Below are positions 43,460 to 52,114 of a DNA stretch of 64,000 nt, piece after piece; the first letter of the stretch is position 1, and each line of letters opens with the position of its first letter. The stretch comes from Ravibacter sp037191015. Lineage in GTDB: Bacteria; Bacteroidota; Bacteroidia; Cytophagales; Spirosomataceae. The stretch is taken from NCBI GenBank assembly GCA_037191015.1, contig JBBCKD010000026.1, positions 62,001 through 126,000 on the forward strand, given 5' to 3'. The notes below the pieces were generated by a model, which was given only the letters and a program-made list of their open reading frames with translations, was not told where the DNA came from and searched no databases. The position numbers were made by a program, and so were the translations under genes.

Positions 43460-44809
43460 TTAATTACAATACTCACCAATAACCTTGTAGGATCCTTCGT
43501 AGCCGAGCTCTCCTGCTTTGCTCAGATCCATGCAGCCTTCGTTGATCATGCCCTGGCTGTGCCTGATAATGCCGCGCAGGTGATAGGCTTCCTGATATTC
43601 CGGGCGTATTTTAATAGCGGTGACAAGGTCCATCAGCGCGCCTGTCTGGTCACCCTGCGCCGACCTGCTCATCGCTCTTGAGAAATAAGCTTCGGCGTAC
43701 AGGGGCCATAGTTCGATCGCCGTATTCAGATCGGCAACTCCTCCTTTAGTATCGCCGTTTTTCATTTTGCTGTTTCCCCGCTCATAGTATGCCTGGGCCC
43801 GTTCAGAGCCTAACTCCTGGATAAGGACGTTTTCTTTGATTTCCCCTCTGAGCTCATCGAGTACTTTTCTCGTGATCGGGCCGCTATAGGAGATCTTTTT
43901 TGCGTCTTTTTCAAAATGCGGGTTGTTCAGCTCAATGGCGAGGTTAAGGTCGGCGATCGCTTCTTTTTGTCTTCCGAGCCGGCTCTTGGCCAATCCTCGG
44001 CCGTAATATACTTCCGGGCTTTTGTTTCCGAGTGAAATGGCTTTTTCATAATCTGTCAATGCGTTGGTGAAGCTGAGGAGCTTGTTCCTCGCAAATCCTC
44101 TGAGTTCGAACAGGTTCGCATCGCGCGGGCTCAGCTCGATGGCCTTATCCAGGTCGATGATAGCGCCCTGGTAATTTTCAAGCGCAATTTTGGCTTCTGC
44201 ACACCCGGCCAGGGCCATGTGTCTCTTCGGGCTTATCGACAGGACTTTTACGAAGTCCTCCAATGCGCCTGTGTGGTCGCCGAGATGTAATTTATTCCTT
44301 CCCCTGGCGTAGAGATAGTTGACGTCGTTGGATTCAAGTGAAACGGATTTGTCAAAGTCTTCGGCTGCTTTCAGGTAATTTTCCAGCCTGGCGTAGCTCA
44401 CAGCCCTGTTGAAATAGGTTTTTGCGTCGGAAGGGTTGATTTCGATTGAGCGGGTATAATCCAGTATGGCCCCCCTGTGATCTTCCTGGAAGCTTTTGCT
44501 TACGCCCCGGCTCTGGAAGTACAGCGATTCCGACGGGTTAATTTCGACCGCTTTATCGTAGTCGAGTATGGCGCCCCGGTAATCTTTGAGCGTAGCCTTG
44601 GCGAGGCCCCTGTTGAAATAGCTCGGGGCGTGAGAGGGGTTCATGCCGATCACGGTGCTGAAAGATTTCAGAGCTCCGACGTAGTCGCCTGAACGCGCCC
44701 TGACGTTTCCTTCTTCGAAGATTTCAGCGGCTGACCGCTGCGCTGTCGCCATAAAAGGCGCAAGAATGCAGAAGCAAAGGAAGAAACGGATGCGGAGAAA
44801 TTTTTTCAT
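43460..44809 (-). CDS. Secreted TPR-repeat protein
   Basis: 449 residues from ATG 44809 (the frame opens at 44845, but MKKFLRIRFF is the signal start). Signal peptide about 1-24 (RIRFFLCFCILAPFMATAQ), then about nine TPR units with the repeat pattern 'A.LDY.KAIEINPS....YF.RG.A...L..Y.GAI'. It is likely a periplasmic scaffold. No enzymatic domain. A consensus promoter lies upstream (44845-44876). Confidence 0.88.
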   Translation of the reverse strand: MKKFLRIRFFLCFCILAPFMATAQRSAAEIFEEGNVRARSGDYVGALKSFSTVIGMNPSHAPSYFNRGLAKATLKDYRGAILDYDKAVEINPSESLYFQSRGVSKSFQEDHRGAILDYTRSIEINPSDAKTYFNRAVSYARLENYLKAAEDFDKSVSLESNDVNYLYARGRNKLHLGDHTGALEDFVKVLSISPKRHMALAGCAEAKIALENYQGAIIDLDKAIELSPRDANLFELRGFARNKLLSFTNALTDYEKAISLGNKSPEVYYGRGLAKSRLGRQKEAIADLNLAIELNNPHFEKDAKKISYSGPITRKVLDELRGEIKENVLIQELGSERAQAYYERGNSKMKNGDTKGGVADLNTAIELWPLYAEAYFSRAMSRSAQGDQTGALMDLVTAIKIRPEYQEAYHLRGIIRHSQGMINEGCMDLSKAGELGYEGSYKVIGEYCN

Positions 44810-44844
44810 CGGAATGGGGAGACGATTGATTAAGAAGTCGTACA

Positions 44845-44876
44845 CAAAATTAACACAATCTCATACCGGTATCAAA
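44845..44876 (-). promoter_or_regulatory. Bacteroidota sigma-A promoter of the TPR gene
   Basis: TTTG (complement of 44873-44876), 20 bp, TAATTTTG (complement of 44845-44852). Full match to the consensus. The transcript should start about 44838, about 28 bp before ATG 44809; this supports that start. Confidence 0.8.
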
Positions 44877-44955
44877 ACGGGAAGCGGAGTTTGAAGCAGG
44901 ACCCCCTCGGCCGGGGCCGGGGCGCCGGTCCGATGTGTTATATAAAGACTGTCAC

Positions 44956-44991
44956 TTTGTCAGGCTATTGCAATAATATTTACTACTTTTG
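44956..44991 (+). promoter_or_regulatory. Candidate promoter of the miaB run
   Basis: TTTG (44956-44959), 24 bp, TACTTTTG (44984-44991), 59 bp before the miaB ATG. The spacer is longer than usual. A hairpin (CCCGGGCC ... GGCCCCGGG, 44998-45019) sits at the presumed transcript start. Confidence 0.5.
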
Positions 44992-45049
44992 CACCTGCCC
45001 GGGCCGATAAGGCCCCGGGGATATTGTAGAAGCATCTGGTTATTTCAAA

Positions 45050-46516
45050 ATGTTAAAAGAGCAGAGTAACATAGTGTCGGGCGGCCTGAAGATCCTGACC
45101 GAAGAGGACAAAGCGGGTTGTGAAACGGTGAAGGTGACCGAAGACGAGCCGGCTGTCGATAAAAAGAAGCTGTTCATCGAAAGCTACGGCTGCCAGATGA
45201 ATTTCTCCGATAGTGAAATTGTGGCCTCGGTTATGCGGAATGCGGGTTTTGCAACCACGTCGTCGGAGGACGATGCCGACCTTATTTTCCTGAATACCTG
45301 CGCTATAAGGGATAATGCCGAACAAAAAGTCAGGAACCGCCTGAAGGCACTGAATACGTTGAAGAAAAAGAGGCCCGGTTTGCTGATAGGGGTACTGGGA
45401 TGTATGGCGGAGCGGCTTAAGGCAAAGTTGCTGGAGGAGGAAAAAATGGTGGATATCGTCACCGGACCCGATGCCTATCGCGAGCTGCCCAACCTGGTGG
45501 ACGAAGCCGAAAGCGGGCAGAAGGCAGTGAATGTGCTCCTTTCGAGAGAGGAAACCTATGCCGATATATCGCCGATACGGCTTAATTCCAACGGCGTTAC
45601 GGCGTTTATCAGCATCATGCGGGGCTGTAACAACATGTGCTCCTTCTGCGTGGTGCCTTTTACCAGGGGAAGGGAACGCAGCCGGGATCCGTTTTCCATT
45701 GTAAAGGAAGCCAGGGATCTTTTCGAACAGGGATACCGGGAGGTTACGCTCCTGGGACAGAATGTAGACAGCTACCGTTGGAAACCTGCGGAGGGTACGG
45801 TCGGCGAAAGCGTCGATTTTGCCGGGCTCCTCGAAATGGTCGCGTTGGTACATCCCGATTTAAGGGTCAGGTTCAGCACGTCCCACCCGAAAGATATCAC
45901 CGATGATGTGCTGTACACCATGAAAAAGTACGGGAACATCTGCAATTATATCCATCTGCCTGCCCAAAGCGGCAACAGCCGGATCCTGAAGCTGATGAAC
46001 CGCACCTACGACCGGGAATGGTACCTGGGCAGGATAGACCGTATCAGGGAGATCCTGGGAGAGGATTGCGGGATATCGCACGATATGATTTCCGGCTTCT
46101 GCAGCGAGACCGAGGAGGAGCACTGCGATTCCCTGACGCTGATGGAGTATGCCAGGTTTGACTACGGCTATATGTTTTCCTATTCAGAGAGGCCCGGGAC
46201 GCCCGCAGCAAAGAAATTCGCGGACGATGTGCCTGACGAAGTAAAAAAGAGGCGGCTGGTGGAAATCATAGACCTGCAGCAGCAATTGTCCCTGGAACGG
46301 AACCGGCAGGCAGTCGGGAAAATTCACAAAGTCCTGGTGGAGGGCCCCTCCAAACGTTCGGAGGAGCAGCTGCAGGGGCGGAACGACCAGAATAAAGTGG
46401 TGGTTTTCCCGAAAAAACATTACCGGAAGGGAGATTACGTATATGTACAGGTAACGGAATGTACTGCTGCCACGCTCATCGGTGTAGCGGTACAGGAAGA
46501 GGCCGTGATAGCCTGA
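45050..46516 (+). CDS. miaB: tRNA-2-methylthio-N6-dimethylallyladenosine synthase
   Basis: 488 residues. UPF0004 domain with Cys48, Cys84 and Cys118 (YGCQMNFSD, LNTCAIRDNA, LGCMAERL) for the auxiliary cluster; radical-SAM CNNMCSFC (Cys193/197/200); C-terminal TRAM domain. It methylthiolates i6A37 in tRNA. The N-terminus is about 35 residues longer than in E. coli. It starts a run with a sigma-54 activator, lptE, a hypothetical and secG. Confidence 0.95.
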   Translation: MLKEQSNIVSGGLKILTEEDKAGCETVKVTEDEPAVDKKKLFIESYGCQMNFSDSEIVASVMRNAGFATTSSEDDADLIFLNTCAIRDNAEQKVRNRLKALNTLKKKRPGLLIGVLGCMAERLKAKLLEEEKMVDIVTGPDAYRELPNLVDEAESGQKAVNVLLSREETYADISPIRLNSNGVTAFISIMRGCNNMCSFCVVPFTRGRERSRDPFSIVKEARDLFEQGYREVTLLGQNVDSYRWKPAEGTVGESVDFAGLLEMVALVHPDLRVRFSTSHPKDITDDVLYTMKKYGNICNYIHLPAQSGNSRILKLMNRTYDREWYLGRIDRIREILGEDCGISHDMISGFCSETEEEHCDSLTLMEYARFDYGYMFSYSERPGTPAAKKFADDVPDEVKKRRLVEIIDLQQQLSLERNRQAVGKIHKVLVEGPSKRSEEQLQGRNDQNKVVVFPKKHYRKGDYVYVQVTECTAATLIGVAVQEEAVIA

Positions 46517-46564
46517 TTTCCCTTCGGAGGGGCTGATTGGCGGCTATAAAGCTTTATTTTTTTT

Positions 46565-47860
46565 ATGAATAATCCGGAAATACAGGCGATCAAAAATCGC
46601 TTCGGGATCATCGGCAACGCGCCTTCTCTTAATTATGCTATCAATGTGGCGATGCAGGTAGCGGCCACCGACCTTACGGTGCTGATTACCGGTGAGAGCG
46701 GTAGCGGAAAGGAGTCGTTTTCCAAGATCATACATAGTCTCAGTACCCGCAAGCACGGACCTTTTATAGCGATCAACTGCGGGGCAATTCCCGAAGGTAC
46801 GATCGATTCGGAGCTGTTCGGCCATGAAAAAGGGTCTTTTACCGGGGCATCGGAAGCGCGGAAAGGGTATTTTGAAACGACTAACGGCGGAACGATCTTT
46901 CTCGACGAGATAGGGGAGATGCCCCTGGGGACGCAGGCCCGTTTGCTCAGGGTACTGGAGAACGGGGAATTTATCCGGGTGGGTTCTTCAAAAGTCCAGA
47001 AAACGGATGTCCGTGTGGTGGCTGCTACAAATGTCAACCTCAGGGAGGCCGTGGATAAGGGCAGGTTCCGGGAGGATTTGTACTACCGCCTCAATACCGT
47101 GCCTATTTATGTACCCCCCTTGCGGGAACGCGGAGAAGATGTCGTTCTGCTTTTCAGGAAGTTTACCAATGATTTCGCGGAACGCTATCGTACCAAGCCG
47201 GTAAAGCTGACGGAAGCGTCGCGCCAGATGTTGATGGACTATGAGTTTCGCGGAAATATCAGGCAGCTCAAGAATATTGCCGAGCAGATCACCATCCTGG
47301 AAACAGACAAAGACCTGCCCGTAGACAGCACGGTGCTGCAGAAATACCTGCACCCGGTTCAGCCCGCTGCGCGGCGAAGCCTTGTCCCTGTCCCGGACGC
47401 GGAAGACGGGGGCACCATTTCGGAGCGGGAGCTTTTGTATAAAGTGCTTTTTGATATGCGCAGGGATGTAAACGAGCTCAAAAAGCTGGTAAGGGATGTT
47501 CTGCAGGGCGATCACTACGACGGGCGGGAAGTGCTCCAGCAGAACAAGGAGCTGTTCAGCAGCCTGGGTGCCCCCGATGCGTTGTTGCCCGCGCAGTCGG
47601 CCGAGTCGCCGCGGATCATTTCTCCGGCCCAGCATCGTATCGTCGACCTGGGGCAATATGCAGATGAGGGGGTGGTGGTGGAAGATGTGGACCATACTAC
47701 GGAGGAAGAAGAGTCTCTATCGCTGGAGGAAAAGGAAAAGGAGTTGATTATCAAGTCGTTGCAAAAGAATAATAATAAAAGGAAATACGCCGCCCGGGCG
47801 CTGGGTATTTCCGAGCGTACACTTTACCGGAAAATCAAGGAATATGGGATCGAGAGTTAA
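46565..47860 (+). CDS. Sigma-54-dependent transcriptional activator without receiver domain
   Basis: 431 residues. AAA+ domain begins almost at the N-terminus: Walker A GESGSGKES (43-51), sigma-54 contact loop GSFTGA (90-95; GAFTGA with Ala to Ser), Walker B GGTIFLDEIGEM, arginine region RFREDLYYRLNTVPI. The C-terminus has a Fis-type HTH (KRKYAARALGISERTLYRKIK). There is no response-regulator or sensory domain, so control must come from a partner or expression level. It overlaps lptE by 17 bp. Confidence 0.94.
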   Translation: MNNPEIQAIKNRFGIIGNAPSLNYAINVAMQVAATDLTVLITGESGSGKESFSKIIHSLSTRKHGPFIAINCGAIPEGTIDSELFGHEKGSFTGASEARKGYFETTNGGTIFLDEIGEMPLGTQARLLRVLENGEFIRVGSSKVQKTDVRVVAATNVNLREAVDKGRFREDLYYRLNTVPIYVPPLRERGEDVVLLFRKFTNDFAERYRTKPVKLTEASRQMLMDYEFRGNIRQLKNIAEQITILETDKDLPVDSTVLQKYLHPVQPAARRSLVPVPDAEDGGTISERELLYKVLFDMRRDVNELKKLVRDVLQGDHYDGREVLQQNKELFSSLGAPDALLPAQSAESPRIISPAQHRIVDLGQYADEGVVVEDVDHTTEEEESLSLEEKEKELIIKSLQKNNNKRKYAARALGISERTLYRKIKEYGIES

Positions 47861-48407
47861 GTCTGCATTACGAAGTGGCAAACCGGTAGCTACGCACAGG
47901 TTTTTGAGCGTGTGGAGCAGTATGGTGGTTTTGATTTCGGGCGTGATACTCAACGGTTGCGGGGTTTATTCCTTTACCGGCACCAATCTTTCGCCCGATA
48001 TCAAGACCTTCACGGTTCTCAATTTTACAATGAGCACCGCCGGGGGGCCTGCCAGCCTGCCGCTTGACTTCAGTGAAAAGCTGAAGGAATATTTTCAGCG
48101 GAATACCAGTCTCTCGCAACGTCCGAGCGGAGGAGACCTGCTCCTGGAAGGAACGTTCACCGGGTATGATGTAGCGCCGGTAGCGCCTACCGCGAGCGAC
48201 AAGGCGGGATTCAACAGGCTGAACGTAACGGTTCAGGTCAGGTTCACCAATAACAAGGACGAGACTAAGAACTTTGACCAGTCCTTTACGTTTTACGAAG
48301 ATTTTCCCCAGAACGAGACCCTTGATGCCAATGAACCCAGGATACTTCCCAAGATACTGGACCAACTGGTACAGAATATATTCAATAAGTCGGCGGCCGA
48401 CTGGTAG
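47844..48407 (+). CDS. lptE: LptE-family LPS-assembly lipoprotein
   Basis: 187 residues (or 161 from ATG 47922). Lipobox in SGVILNGCGVYSFTG; then a short alpha-beta domain of the LptE type, FTVLNFTMSTAGGP, LKEYFQRNTSL, LLLEGTFTGYDVAPV, VTVQVRFTNN. LptE plugs the LptD barrel that inserts LPS in the outer membrane. It overlaps the sigma-54 activator start-to-stop by 17 bp, which implies coupled expression. Confidence 0.88.
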   Translation: MGSRVKSALRSGKPVATHRFLSVWSSMVVLISGVILNGCGVYSFTGTNLSPDIKTFTVLNFTMSTAGGPASLPLDFSEKLKEYFQRNTSLSQRPSGGDLLLEGTFTGYDVAPVAPTASDKAGFNRLNVTVQVRFTNNKDETKNFDQSFTFYEDFPQNETLDANEPRILPKILDQLVQNIFNKSAADW

Positions 48408-48446
48408 CGGCGGCCGGCAGAGATCCTGTTATTCCTTAACGATTGT

Positions 48447-49187
48447 ATGATGGCGGATAAAGAAATGTTTTCTTATTGGGTGACGCAGCCGGAACTCCTG
48501 GAGAAATCCGACATCGGTAAGCTGGAACGTATAACAGAAGAATACCCCTATTTCCAGCTGGCACATATGCTTTTGGCGAAGGCGGTTTCTGTCGGCCAGC
48601 CCGAATCGCTTACCCGTTACCTGCCCAAAGCCGCCATATATGCACTCAACAGGAAAGCGCTGCAGGCGCTTGTTGAAAATGAAATGGAATGGTCGGTGGA
48701 GCTGCTTGACAGGCTCACCCGGACAAAACCCGGCGCAACTGATGCTCCTGACGAAAAAACAACGTCTCCGGCGCCGCCTGAAGATAAGCCCGAAGCGGAT
48801 AGAAAAAATGACAGGCCGCTTTCCTACGATCCGACCGTCCTGGCGGAATTTGCCCTTTCCTACCAGCTTTCGGAGCAATTAAAGGACGAGCAGGGGAAAA
48901 ATACAGGAACGCCGTCCCGTACGCCCATCCAGGAGCTGATAGATAAATTTATAAAAACGGAACCTGTAATAGGTGCTCTGACGCCTGAATCCGGACAAAA
49001 TGACCAGGTAGAGGATTTAAGCTCCCGGAACCAGATAGCCCTGGAAGATTTTGCAACGGAGTCGTTTGCCGAAATACTGGTCAGGCAGGGCAAGACTGAA
49101 AGGGCGATTGGAATATATGAAAAACTAATTTTGAAAATACCGGAAAAAAAGGATTACTTTGCGGAAAAAATTAACAGGCTGAAATAG
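48447..49187 (+). CDS. Conserved hypothetical protein of the lptE-secG run
   Basis: 246 residues, soluble. N-terminal helices (FSYWVTQPELLEKSDIGKLERITEEYPYFQLAHMLLAK) resemble a TPR-like unit; the middle is a low-complexity, charged linker (EKTTSPAPPEDKPEADRK); the C-terminus has another helix pair (SFAEILVRQGKTERAIGIYEKLILKIPEK), a clear TPR. Function unknown. It sits 39 bp after lptE and 68 bp before secG, all on the same strand. Confidence 0.8.
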   Translation: MMADKEMFSYWVTQPELLEKSDIGKLERITEEYPYFQLAHMLLAKAVSVGQPESLTRYLPKAAIYALNRKALQALVENEMEWSVELLDRLTRTKPGATDAPDEKTTSPAPPEDKPEADRKNDRPLSYDPTVLAEFALSYQLSEQLKDEQGKNTGTPSRTPIQELIDKFIKTEPVIGALTPESGQNDQVEDLSSRNQIALEDFATESFAEILVRQGKTERAIGIYEKLILKIPEKKDYFAEKINRLK

Positions 49188-49255
49188 CAGCGCTTGCGTA
49201 TGCCGGGCAGCCGTTGATTTCCGGAAGAGGACCAATTTTTAATAGAACAGAGATT

Positions 49256-49627
49256 ATGTATTTAGCTTTGATCATTATTGCGGCTGTCATTGCTGTTTTG
49301 CTGGTATTGATCGTATTGATTCAGAATTCCAAGGGAGGAGGCTTGTCGAATGAGTTCGGCGGATCGGGGACTTCGCAGATGTTTGGCGTTAAAAAGACTA
49401 CAGACCTCCTGGAGCAGATTACCTGGGGGTTTGCGGGCGCTATCGTTTTGATTTCACTGGCATCGTATGCTGTGGTAAAGAGCGGTAATCCGAATGCCGG
49501 AGGCATTAACAGTGCCAATATCGAGAAAGCGCAGACCGCGCCTGTGCCGGGTGGAAGCATTATTCCGTCGCTTCCTGACGCCGCTACCGGTACCGACGCT
49601 CCTGCGGCAGACAGCATCTCCAACTAG
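49256..49627 (+). CDS. secG: Preprotein translocase subunit SecG
   Basis: 123 residues from ATG 49256 (the frame opens at 49214, but MYLALIIIA is the family start). Two membrane helices (about 1-22 and 60-80) separated by IQNSKGGGLSNEFGGSGTSQMFGVKKTTDLLEQ, the conserved SecG loop. The low-complexity tail (about 85-123) is common in Bacteroidota. It is part of the SecYEG channel in the inner membrane. Terminated at 49660-49693. Confidence 0.93.
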   Translation: MYLALIIIAAVIAVLLVLIVLIQNSKGGGLSNEFGGSGTSQMFGVKKTTDLLEQITWGFAGAIVLISLASYAVVKSGNPNAGGINSANIEKAQTAPVPGGSIIPSLPDAATGTDAPAADSISN

Positions 49628-49659
49628 GTAACATAAGATATTGAAGGGCGATATGAAAC

Positions 49660-49693
49660 TCCTGCCGGGAAGCTTTCCCCGGCAGGTTTTTTT
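49660..49693 (+). terminator. Rho-independent terminator after secG
   Basis: CCTGCCGGG ... CCCGGCAGG, 9-bp perfect stem, followed by TTTTTTT (49687-49693). It ends the miaB-secG run and isolates groESL. Confidence 0.9.
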
Positions 49694-49844
49694 CTGTCTT
49701 TTTCTTCCGGTTTTTCAGGATGAGCCGGTAACTGCGCTGCCAGGTTTGAGAGGTGCTATGCCGGTCTGACCAGGCTGAACATTTTTAAAGTCTTTTTGTC
49801 CTGATATTTTGCGGAAGTATGCAAAAATGGCAGTTTTTTACGTC

Positions 49845-49860
49845 TGGCACGAACCTTGTA
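49845..49860 (+). promoter_or_regulatory. Candidate sigma-54 promoter of groESL
   Basis: TGGCACG-AACC-TTGTA. The consensus is TGGCACG-N4-TTGCA: the GG at -24 and the spacing are perfect, the -12 GC reads GT. It lies 63 bp before the groES ATG; a transcript would start at about 49872. No CIRCE element (TTAGCACTC-N9-GAGTGCTAA) and no TAnnTTTG were seen in the 296-bp gap. Confidence 0.5.
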
Positions 49861-49923
49861 AGAAAGATGTCCGTGTGTCATAAATCTCAAAAACTGACAA
49901 ATAAATAAAACGTTAAAATTCTT

Positions 49924-50214
49924 ATGTCAACTTTAATCGATGTGAAAGTCCAGCCTCTGGCGGACCGGGTACTTGTAGAAGCAGCTCCTGCTGAAGAAAA
50001 AACTGCTTTTGGTATCATTATTCCTGACACTGCTAAAGAAAAGCCGCAACGGGGCACTGTGGTAGCGGTAGGGCCTGGTAAGAAAGATGAGCCGCTGACA
50101 GTTAAGGTAGGTGATACTGTACTTTACGGTAAGTATTCAGGCACCGAATTGACTGTAGAAGGTGGCGAATACCTGATTATGCGCGAGTCGGATATTTATG
50201 CTATCATCGGTTGA
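49924..50214 (+). CDS. groES: Co-chaperonin GroES
   Basis: 96 residues, full-length: VKVQPLADRVLVEAAPAEEKT start with the mobile loop TAFGIIIPDTAKEKPQRGTV, ending YLIMRESDIYAIIG. It caps GroEL during protein folding. groEL follows 61 bp later. Confidence 0.97.
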   Translation: MSTLIDVKVQPLADRVLVEAAPAEEKTAFGIIIPDTAKEKPQRGTVVAVGPGKKDEPLTVKVGDTVLYGKYSGTELTVEGGEYLIMRESDIYAIIG

Positions 50215-50275
50215 TAGGCATCCGGCATTTTTTTCCTTAATTTTACTTAAGTAACTTAATTAATTCAAAAAAGTT

Positions 50276-51904
50276 ATGTCAAAGAAGATCTTTTTCGACG
50301 TAGAAGCCAGAGACAAAATAAAGAGAGGCGTTGATACGCTTGCTGACGCAGTAAAAGTAACACTCGGGCCCCGTGGCCGCAACGTGGTTATCGATAAGAA
50401 ATTCGGTTCACCGACCATTACCAAAGACGGTGTGACCGTAGCTAAGGAGATCGAGCTGAAGGATTCCATCGAAAATATGGGTGCTCAGCTCGTGAAGGAA
50501 GTTGCATCTAAAACTGCTGATTCTGCCGGTGACGGTACCACCACCGCGACAGTTTTGGCACAGGCTATCTATACTATCGGCGCTAAGAACGTAGCTGCCG
50601 GGGCTAACCCAATGGACCTGAAAAGGGGTATTGAGAAGGCTGTAGCCGCAGTGGTTGCCGACCTTGAGAAACAAAAGAAAAACATCTCTACTTCCAAAGA
50701 GATCGCTCAGGTCGCTACAATCTCTGCCAATCACGATGAAGAAATCGGTAATATGATTGCCGAAGCAATGGAAAAAGTAGGTAAGGAGGGAGTTATCACT
50801 GTTGAAGAAGCTCGTGGTACCGAAACAGAAGTAAAAACTGTGGAAGGGATGCAATTCGACAGGGGTTATCTTTCTCCTTACTTTGTTACCAATACCGAGA
50901 AGATGGAAGTTGAGGCCGAGCGTCCTTTTATCCTGATCTCCGAGAAGAAAGTTTCTTCTATGAAAGAGCTTCTTCCTGTATTGGAAGCTGTTGCCCAGAC
51001 CGGCCGTCCGTTGATCATTATTGCTGAGGACGTAGACGGAGAGGCTTTGGCTACGCTGGTGGTCAACAAAATCCGTGGCGCGTTGAAAGTGGCTGCCGTT
51101 AAAGCGCCAGGTTTCGGCGACCGTCGTAAGGCTATGCTGGAAGACATCGCTATCCTGACAGGGGGTACCGTGATCAGCGAGGAGCGCGGCTTCAAGCTTG
51201 AAAATGCATCTTTGGAATATCTTGGCCAGGCTGAGAAAGTTCTTATCGATAAAGACAACACAACTATCGTAAACGGTAACGGCGATAGCGACGCTATCCA
51301 GGGACGTGTCAACCAGATCAAATCCCAGATCGAGAATACTACTTCCGATTACGACCGTGAGAAGCTTCAGGAGCGTTTGGCTAAACTGTCAGGCGGTGTG
51401 GCTATCCTCTACATCGGTGCTGCTACTGAAGTAGAAATGAAGGAGAAAAAAGACCGTGTAGATGACGCGTTGCATGCTACCCGTGCAGCAGTAGAAGAAG
51501 GTATCGTAGCAGGAGGTGGTGTAGCGCTTATCCGCGCTTCAGCTTCTCTTGAATCGCTGCAAGGCAATAACGAGGACGAAACTACCGGTATCAACATCAT
51601 CAGGGTTGCGCTCGAAGCACCTCTTCGTACTATCGTAGGCAACGCCGGCGGCGAAGGTTCGGTAGTGGTTCAGAAAGTAAAAGAAGGTAAAGGCGGATAC
51701 GGCTATAACGCTAAGGATAACACTTACGAGGATCTGCTTGCAGCAGGTATCATCGATCCTAAGAAAGTGGCGCGTCTTGCTCTTGAGAACGCGGCTTCTA
51801 TTTCAGGCCTGCTTCTTACCACAGAGTGCGTCATCGCTGACGAGCCGGAAGAAAATCCTGCACCTGCTATGCCCCACGGAGGCGGCATGGGCGGCATGAT
51901 GTAA
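50276..51904 (+). CDS. groEL: Chaperonin GroEL
   Basis: 542 residues: ATP-site DGTTTATVLAQAI, VTLGPRGRNVVIDKKFGSPTI, and the C-terminal Gly-Met tail (PHGGGMGGMM). ATP-driven 14-mer folding chamber in the cytoplasm. Codon use is more restricted than in neighbours, as expected for a highly expressed gene. Terminated at 51938-51970. Confidence 0.98.
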   Translation: MSKKIFFDVEARDKIKRGVDTLADAVKVTLGPRGRNVVIDKKFGSPTITKDGVTVAKEIELKDSIENMGAQLVKEVASKTADSAGDGTTTATVLAQAIYTIGAKNVAAGANPMDLKRGIEKAVAAVVADLEKQKKNISTSKEIAQVATISANHDEEIGNMIAEAMEKVGKEGVITVEEARGTETEVKTVEGMQFDRGYLSPYFVTNTEKMEVEAERPFILISEKKVSSMKELLPVLEAVAQTGRPLIIIAEDVDGEALATLVVNKIRGALKVAAVKAPGFGDRRKAMLEDIAILTGGTVISEERGFKLENASLEYLGQAEKVLIDKDNTTIVNGNGDSDAIQGRVNQIKSQIENTTSDYDREKLQERLAKLSGGVAILYIGAATEVEMKEKKDRVDDALHATRAAVEEGIVAGGGVALIRASASLESLQGNNEDETTGINIIRVALEAPLRTIVGNAGGEGSVVVQKVKEGKGGYGYNAKDNTYEDLLAAGIIDPKKVARLALENAASISGLLLTTECVIADEPEENPAPAMPHGGGMGGMM

Positions 51905-51937
51905 TTCCGTCGAGGAATAGGGCCTGAGGGCCCGGTC

Positions 51938-51970
51938 AAAAAAATCCCCGGGGTGACCCGGGGATTTTTT
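51938..51970 (+). terminator. Rho-independent terminator after groEL
   Basis: AAAAAAA, ATCCCCGGG-GTGA-CCCGGGGAT, TTTTTT: 9-bp GC-rich stem extended by A-T pairs. Bidirectional in form. It begins about 34 bp after the groEL stop. Confidence 0.92.
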
Positions 51971-52063
51971 GTATGTACAACCAGCGCAGGTAGGAGTGCT
52001 TTTTGCTTATCTGCTCTGGTGATCAACTCATGAGGTAGACTATCGAAGTACCAGTGTATTAAT

Positions 52064-52071
52064 TACATTTG
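52064..52071 (+). promoter_or_regulatory. Candidate -7 element (TACATTTG) for the Gfo/Idh/MocA gene
   Basis: TACATTTG fits TAnnTTTG and lies 44 bp before the ATG at 52115. The upstream -33 position (52041-52044) reads TATC, so the match is partial. Confidence 0.4.
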
Positions 52072-52114
52072 TCAGATAATTGACCTGTCTCCTAATACCT
52101 GATACCTCAAGCTC

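Noticed and set aside
45053..45853. 266-codon minus-strand frame opposite miaB
   Set aside because: miaB carries all six conserved cysteines; the antisense translation has no features.
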